Positions 38,878 to 43,195 of a stretch of 43,195 bases of DNA are shown in pieces. A program made the position numbers and the translations under genes. The notes under the pieces were generated by a model. That model saw only the letters and a list, made by a program, of their open reading frames with translations, had not been told where the DNA came from and ran no database searches. Numbering within the stretch: the first letter of the stretch is position 1; the number at the start of each line of letters is the position of its first letter. The DNA is taken from contig NZ_BIMB01000062.1 of NCBI RefSeq assembly GCF_004000865.1, positions 1 to 43,195 of the forward strand, in the 5' to 3' direction. This DNA comes from Paenibacillus elgii NBRC 100335. Lineage in GTDB: Bacteria > Bacillota > Bacilli > Paenibacillales > NBRC-103111.

Positions 38878-40902
38878 TTACTTCGCAAAACTCCGAAATA
38901 ATGTCTTGATTGTCCCGGCAAGGTGATGACTGCCGCCCCTCGCCTCCACTTTCTCCACCATCAAAGCAACGAGCAGCTTCGGTTTGTCGGTATCGTAAGC
39001 GACGAACCAGCCGTTCTCCTGCCCGGACTCTCCCTTCTTTTGCTTCAGCTCGGCCGTACCGGTCTTGCCCGCCAGCGTCAGCCCGTCGATTCTCGCTGCG
39101 CGGCCGGTGCCTGCGGGATTCTGGATGACCTCCTTCATCTGCTCCGTCAGCATGCGGCTCACTTCGGGGCGAATCAGTCCGCTTTTCCACACTTCGCCGG
39201 TCGTCCGGCCGTCGTATTCGAGTACCGGCTTAATCATATTGCCGCCGTTCACGAACACCGTATACGCATCCGCCACATGCAGGGGCGACATGACGACCTC
39301 CCCTTGACCATAGCCGGAGTCGGCCAAAAGAACTTCCTTCTTGATGCCTGCGTTCGACAGCGACGAGACGTCCACCGCCAGCGGCAGCGGCAGCTTCTCG
39401 CCGAATCCGAACTTGCCGGCGGCCTTCTCGAAGCGCTCCGCTCCCAAGCCTAGCGCCACCTGAGCGAAATAGATGTTGTCCGAATACATCAGCGCCTTCG
39501 TCAAATTCACTGCGCTCGCCGCCTCGGACACCCTCGTAACGTAGTAGTTCCCCCACGACGAGTCCTTTTTCCACTGCTTCCCGGTAATGGACTTCTCTTC
39601 ATTCGGGTCGAGCATCCCCTGCTCCAAAGCGATGGCCGCCGTGATCGGCTTGAACGCCGACCCGGGGGCGTAAGCGCTGACGTATCGGTTGAACAGCGGC
39701 TTGTCCGGGTTCTCCGTCCATTTCTTCCACTGCTCGGTCGAAATGCCCGAAATCCAGACGTTCGGATCGTAAGACGGGGTGCTGACCAACGCAAGCAGCT
39801 CGCCGGTCAGCGGCTGCATCGCCACGCCCGCCCCCGCATCATTCTCCATCTCCCGGTACATCGCCCGCTGCAGCCCGGAATCGATCGTCAGCTTCACGTC
39901 TTCGCCGTCTACTGCATCGCGCTTGGCGAGCGTCACCTTGTCCCGGCCCTCCGCATCCATAATGTAAATGCGCTGGCCGTCCCGGCCGCGCAGCCGATCT
40001 TCCAGCGTCAGCTCGAGCCCGGTTTTGCCGATCCAATCATCCGGCCGGTAGCCTTTATCCTTGTGTTTCTTCAGCTCCTGCTCGTTCAGCTTGCCGATGT
40101 AGCCCGTCAAATGAGCCGCCGCCGCGCCAAGCGGGTACGAACGTACCTGCTTCGTCCGGTAAGACGTTCCTTGTACCATAAACAGCTCAGTCTCCCGTGG
40201 ATCGTCTTTGGGGACTAGCGCTATGGGAACAAACAGCTCCGGCTTCACCCACGAAGCGCCGAGCTTCGCCTGGATATCCTCCGGCTTCAGGTTCAGCAGT
40301 GCCGCGAGCTTGCTTACGGACTCGTCGGACGGCTGCTCCATTTTTTGGGGCACGAGGCCGACCTCCCATTGATCTTCGTTGATGGCCAGCCCATGGCCTT
40401 GGCGGTCAAGAATTTCTCCCCGCTTCGCCGGGAGCGTCTGCACGCGCACCTTGTCCGTATCTTTGAGCTTCGGAAACAGAAACGACGAAGACCAGTCCAC
40501 TCCCCAGGCGCGCTCTTCCTTGCGAAGCGTCGCCGTCTGGTCGAACTCGATCGGTCCCGCCGACGTCTTCATTTCCACATGCAACTTGTACCGAATTTGG
40601 TCGGTCTTCGCATTCGGGTCTTTCTCCGTCGGCGCCGCCGTGATATTCAGCTCTGTTAGCCCGATTCCTTCATAAATGTTTTGGTGTCGGCTGACGAACG
40701 CGTCTTGCGTGACGTATTCTTTAACATGGTTCGTCAAGCTAGGATACATAGCTGCGTAATCTCTTTTCTGCCAAGCGGCGACGAATGAATCCATCACCTC
40801 TTCCGGCGGCTTCATCTCCGGCTTGCAGGCCGCAAGTGTCAGCAGCAGCGCGACAAACAGGACGCCCCATGCGGCGCCCCTCGCAACTATTCGATGGGTC
40901 AA
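38878..40902 (-). CDS. pbpC: PbpC/MecA-type lipoprotein penicillin-binding protein (transpeptidase)
   Basis: A class B penicillin-binding protein of about 674 residues. It has a lipoprotein signal (LLLTLAACKP), an NTF2-like MecA_N domain (EEVMDSFVAAWQKRDYAAMY), a dimerisation domain (PAKRGEILDRQGHGLAINED) and a transpeptidase domain. The active-site motifs are intact: SAFK with Ser as nucleophile, SDN in MYSDNIYF, and KTG in LAGKTGTAE. It resembles B. subtilis PBP3 (PbpC). The start is uncertain: TTG 40902 is best spaced from GAGAGGAA, and GTG 40911 lies too close. It is probably not part of the injection system, although a wall enzyme beside wall-attacking effectors is worth noting. Confidence 0.92.
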   Translation of the reverse strand: MTHRIVARGAAWGVLFVALLLTLAACKPEMKPPEEVMDSFVAAWQKRDYAAMYPSLTNHVKEYVTQDAFVSRHQNIYEGIGLTELNITAAPTEKDPNAKTDQIRYKLHVEMKTSAGPIEFDQTATLRKEERAWGVDWSSSFLFPKLKDTDKVRVQTLPAKRGEILDRQGHGLAINEDQWEVGLVPQKMEQPSDESVSKLAALLNLKPEDIQAKLGASWVKPELFVPIALVPKDDPRETELFMVQGTSYRTKQVRSYPLGAAAAHLTGYIGKLNEQELKKHKDKGYRPDDWIGKTGLELTLEDRLRGRDGQRIYIMDAEGRDKVTLAKRDAVDGEDVKLTIDSGLQRAMYREMENDAGAGVAMQPLTGELLALVSTPSYDPNVWISGISTEQWKKWTENPDKPLFNRYVSAYAPGSAFKPITAAIALEQGMLDPNEEKSITGKQWKKDSSWGNYYVTRVSEAASAVNLTKALMYSDNIYFAQVALGLGAERFEKAAGKFGFGEKLPLPLAVDVSSLSNAGIKKEVLLADSGYGQGEVVMSPLHVADAYTVFVNGGNMIKPVLEYDGRTTGEVWKSGLIRPEVSRMLTEQMKEVIQNPAGTGRAARIDGLTLAGKTGTAELKQKKGESGQENGWFVAYDTDKPKLLVALMVEKVEARGGSHHLAGTIKTLFRSFAK

Positions 40903-40936
40903 TCTAAGCACTTCCTCTCTCTATCCACTCGTTTCC

Positions 40937-40942
40937 ATTGTA
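40937..40942 (-). promoter_or_regulatory. Possible -10 box for pbpC
   Basis: The reverse strand reads TACAAT about 35 bases before the start. The -35 region is poor (TTCTCC at 17 bases). This is plausible by position only. Confidence 0.35.
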
Positions 40943-41046
40943 GCCAATCGCAGGCGGAAGGAGAACGGATAGTTTCCTGATATTTCCCTTACGAAACGCT
41001 GACCGGGACCGGCCGGAAATGTTGGATACCGCTTTTGGCGCAGTGG

Positions 41047-41052
41047 TATAAT
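41047..41052 (+). promoter_or_regulatory. Extended -10 promoter for the glycerate kinase gene
   Basis: TATAAT is preceded by TGG, an extended -10 element. TTGGAT at 41022-41027 could be a -35 box at 19 bases. It lies 34 bases before the ATG at 41087. Confidence 0.6.
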
Positions 41053-41086
41053 CGTCTTATTCCATGGATCTGCGGGGGAATGACCA

Positions 41087-42223
41087 ATGAAAATCGTAAT
41101 TGCGCCGGATTCGTTCAAAGGCTCGCTGTCCGCTCTGCAGCTGTGCGGAGCCGTGAGCTCCGGCATTCGGTGCGTCGTCCCGGACGCTAACATCGTCGAG
41201 CTTCCGGTCGCGGACGGCGGGGAAGGCACGGTAGACAGCCTTGTGCATGCCTGCGGCGGTATCCGGGTAGAGGTACAGGTCCGCGGTCCGCTCGGAGAGC
41301 CGGTCACGGCCGTTTACGGCATCCTGAAGGACGGTACCGCCGTCGTCGAAATGGCGCAGGCGTCCGGGCTGCCGCTCGTGCCCGAAGCGCGGCGCAACCC
41401 TCTTGCCGCCTCCTCGTACGGAACGGGCGAGCTGATTCGGGCCGCATTGGACCGCGGGTGCCGGCAGTTCCTCATCGGGCTCGGCGGCAGCGCGACGAAT
41501 GACGGCGGCGCCGGCATGCTGGAGGCGCTCGGCGTCCGGTGGTACGGAGCGGACGGCGTCCCGCTGCCTTCCGGGGGCGGAGCGCTCGCCGGACTCGCCG
41601 GCTTCGATGCCTCCGGCATGGACCCGCGCCTCGCGGAATGCCGCTTCACGGCGGCGACGGACGTCCGCAACCCGCTCTGCGGGCCGGAAGGCGCTTCCGC
41701 CGTCTTCGGCCCGCAGAAGGGCGCGACGCCGGACATGACGCAAGCGCTGGATCGGGCGCTGCGGCAGTGGGCTGACGTCATTCGCCGGCAAACCGGCGTT
41801 GACGTGCTTACGCTGCCCGGCGGCGGCGCGGCCGGCGGCATGGGGGCCGGGCTGCATGCGTTCCTCGGCGCGCAGCTTCGCTCCGGCATCGACATCGTGC
41901 TGGAGAAGGCGAAGTTCGAAGCGCAGCTTCGGGATGCCGACTTGGTCATCACCGGCGAAGGCCGGCTGGACAGGCAGACGCTGTCCGGCAAAGCGATCGC
42001 GGGCATCTGCCGTAAGGCCCGGGACGCGGGAGTGCCGGTAGTCGCTTTGTGCGGCAGTCTGGAGCTGCCTGCGGAGCAGCTGGACGAGCTCGGACTGACG
42101 GCGGCTTTTTCCATCGTACGCAAGCCTTGCGACCTGCCGGAAGCGGTCGGGCGCGCCGCGGAGTGGGCGAGCGGGGCGGCAGCCCAAATGATGCGCCTCC
42201 TGCAGGGCGTCGGACGGCGATAG
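41087..42223 (+). CDS. glxK: Glycerate kinase (type 1 family)
   Basis: A 378-residue enzyme that phosphorylates D-glycerate, linking glycerate to lower glycolysis. The family motifs are clear: start KIVIAPDSFKGSLSA, then PVADGGEGTVDSLV, LIGLGGSATNDGGAGML, GGGAAGGMGAGL and DLVITGEGRLDRQTLSGKA. Length is normal for the family. The ATG at 41087 has GGGGGA upstream. It is divergent from pbpC and stands alone with its own promoter. The product (2- or 3-phosphoglycerate) cannot be told from the sequence. Confidence 0.94.
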   Translation: MKIVIAPDSFKGSLSALQLCGAVSSGIRCVVPDANIVELPVADGGEGTVDSLVHACGGIRVEVQVRGPLGEPVTAVYGILKDGTAVVEMAQASGLPLVPEARRNPLAASSYGTGELIRAALDRGCRQFLIGLGGSATNDGGAGMLEALGVRWYGADGVPLPSGGGALAGLAGFDASGMDPRLAECRFTAATDVRNPLCGPEGASAVFGPQKGATPDMTQALDRALRQWADVIRRQTGVDVLTLPGGGAAGGMGAGLHAFLGAQLRSGIDIVLEKAKFEAQLRDADLVITGEGRLDRQTLSGKAIAGICRKARDAGVPVVALCGSLELPAEQLDELGLTAAFSIVRKPCDLPEAVGRAAEWASGAAAQMMRLLQGVGRR

Positions 42224-42268
42224 CTAACATTTGGTTTGGTATTTTCGTCTAAATCCGCGAAGTTTCGA

Positions 42269-42296
42269 TTGAAATTTTGCGCCAACGTGATAGGAT
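42269..42296 (+). promoter_or_regulatory. Possible promoter for pdxK
   Basis: TTGAAA (42269-42274) and TAGGAT (42291-42296) are 16 bases apart, 43 bases before the start. The -10 box is imperfect. Confidence 0.4.
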
Positions 42297-42338
42297 AGGT
42301 CATAAATGCAACTTCATTCATCCAGGGAGAGAAGTACA

Positions 42339-43148
42339 ATGAGCATACCAAAAGCTTTAACCATTGCCGGCTCCGATACAAGCGGCGGCGCCGGAATTCA
42401 AGCCGATTTAAAAACATTCCAGGAACGCGACGTCTACGGAATGACGGTTCTCACGACGGTCGTCACGATGGACCCGAACAACCAATGGCACCATGGCGTT
42501 CATCCGGTCGCTTTGCCTACCGTCGAAGCCCAACTGCAAACCGTGCTTGACGGCATTGGCGTCGATGCGCTCAAGACGGGCATGCTCGGCTCCGTCGAGC
42601 TAATCGAGCTCGTCACGCGCACGCTCAAAGGCAAAGGGCTGCAGCGCATCGTCGTGGACCCTGTAATGGTCTGCAAAGGCAACGACGAGGCTCTCCATCC
42701 CGAGTCTACGGTAGCACTGCGGGAACTGCTCGTCCCGATCGCGGACGTCGTCACTCCGAATTTGTTCGAAGCGGCGCAGCTTGCGAACCGTCCGCCGATT
42801 CAAACGCTGGAGGACATGAAAGAAGCGGCGCAGATCATCCATGCGACAGGCGTCAAGTACGTCCTGATTAAAGGCGGCGCGAAGCTCAATCACCCACAAG
42901 CGGTCGACTTGCTATATGACGGAACGGAATTCGAGCTGTACGAATCCGACAAAATTTCCACCACCTATACGCATGGAGCCGGATGCACGTACTCCGCGGC
43001 GATTACAGCCGAGCTTGCCAAAGGCGCCGACGTCAAAGAAGCGGTCGGCACCGCAAAACGGTTCATCACCGCAGCCATCCAGCACGGTTTTCCGCTTAAT
43101 GGCTTTGTCGGCCCGACCCGCCATTCGGCGCTGCGCCAGTTCGGGTAA
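42339..43148 (+). CDS. pdxK: Pyridoxine/pyridoxal kinase (Bacillus PdxK type)
   Basis: A ribokinase-fold enzyme of about 269 residues that phosphorylates pyridoxine, pyridoxal and pyridoxamine in vitamin B6 salvage. The start ALTIAGSDTSGGAGIQADLK, the VYGMTVLT segment, DALKTGMLGS, VVDPVMVCKG and the ATP/anion-hole motif THGAGCTYSA are all present. The last motif, with Cys after Gly-Ala-Gly, is typical of the Bacillus PdxK group, close to ThiD. The ATG at 42339 follows GGGAGAG; the frame is open upstream without a good site. It stands alone; 47 bases follow it to the window end. Confidence 0.92.
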   Translation: MSIPKALTIAGSDTSGGAGIQADLKTFQERDVYGMTVLTTVVTMDPNNQWHHGVHPVALPTVEAQLQTVLDGIGVDALKTGMLGSVELIELVTRTLKGKGLQRIVVDPVMVCKGNDEALHPESTVALRELLVPIADVVTPNLFEAAQLANRPPIQTLEDMKEAAQIIHATGVKYVLIKGGAKLNHPQAVDLLYDGTEFELYESDKISTTYTHGAGCTYSAAITAELAKGADVKEAVGTAKRFITAAIQHGFPLNGFVGPTRHSALRQFG

Positions 43149-43195
43149 GCCTGTCACCGCGATTTTCTCCATATCAAAGAGCCTGTCTCAAGTCT

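Noticed and set aside
38878..40902. The penicillin-binding protein as a resistance or cargo gene of the system
   Set aside because: Its motifs and domain order match the housekeeping PbpC type, and it has its own promoter region.
1..43195. tRNA, rRNA and CRISPR genes
   Set aside because: None of the gaps shows a cloverleaf end, rRNA segments or regularly spaced repeats with spacers.
43149..43195. Partial terminator or insertion-sequence edge at the window end
   Set aside because: Only 47 bases are visible and no complete inverted repeat can be seen.

Overview
The window looks like a Gram-positive Paenibacillaceae-type chromosome (Paenibacillus, Cohnella or a relative). The evidence is strong AGGAGG-type ribosome binding sites before most genes, a YesM/YesN-type two-component pair beside a sugar-binding lipoprotein, a PbpC-type lipoprotein transpeptidase, a Bacillus-type pyridoxine kinase, many lipoboxes, and no outer-membrane genes. 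This is inferred from gene content; no rRNA or other marker gene is present.

Flanks. Positions 1-5923 (minus strand) hold a sugar ABC-transporter substrate-binding lipoprotein, a YesM-like sensor kinase, a YesN/AraC-like response regulator and the 5' part of a GH3 N-acetylglucosaminidase. Positions 38878-43148 hold a PbpC-like penicillin-binding protein (minus), a glycerate kinase (plus) and a pyridoxine kinase (plus). These look like ordinary chromosomal genes.

Centre. From about 34.9 kb down to about 6.1 kb on the minus strand lies a long, tightly packed gene cluster that I read as a contractile injection system related to the type VI secretion system (T6SS), but in a bacterium with one membrane. 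In transcription order the core is: a sheath protein that appears to be a natural TssB-TssC fusion; an Hcp-like tube protein; a J-domain protein; a membrane FHA protein; a zinc-ribbon FHA protein; a PP2C phosphatase; a degenerate PP2C-like membrane protein with repeats; two candidate baseplate proteins; an Hsp70-like protein with an N-terminal SAP-like segment; a candidate TssK/phage-connector-like protein; and a YiiG-like lipoprotein. A divergent gene (35267-37288, plus) encodes a von Willebrand A membrane protein. A Ser/Thr kinase (37771-38712, minus) sits beyond it. Kinase, phosphatase and FHA proteins together resemble the threonine-phosphorylation switch of T6SS. I see no ClpV, TssJ, TssL or TssM.

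Payload. From about 20.7 to 6.1 kb, still on the minus strand and visibly richer in A+T, lie two small genes of uncertain role, a PAAR-like DUF4280 protein, a VgrG fused to an L,D-transpeptidase-like domain, an SLT transglycosylase effector, a second VgrG, and a muramidase plus C39-type peptidase effector. Each enzyme is followed by a gene for an exported or lipid-anchored protein. One of these resembles IseA, a known inhibitor of cell-wall DL-endopeptidases. This suggests peptidoglycan-attacking effectors with extracytoplasmic immunity proteins. Two effectors clearly share a repeated helical module, and the third carries a looser version, so it may be a delivery marker.

Strong intra-operon hairpins around the tube gene suggest that tube and sheath are made in excess over the rest. 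I cannot check from here whether this exact system has been described.
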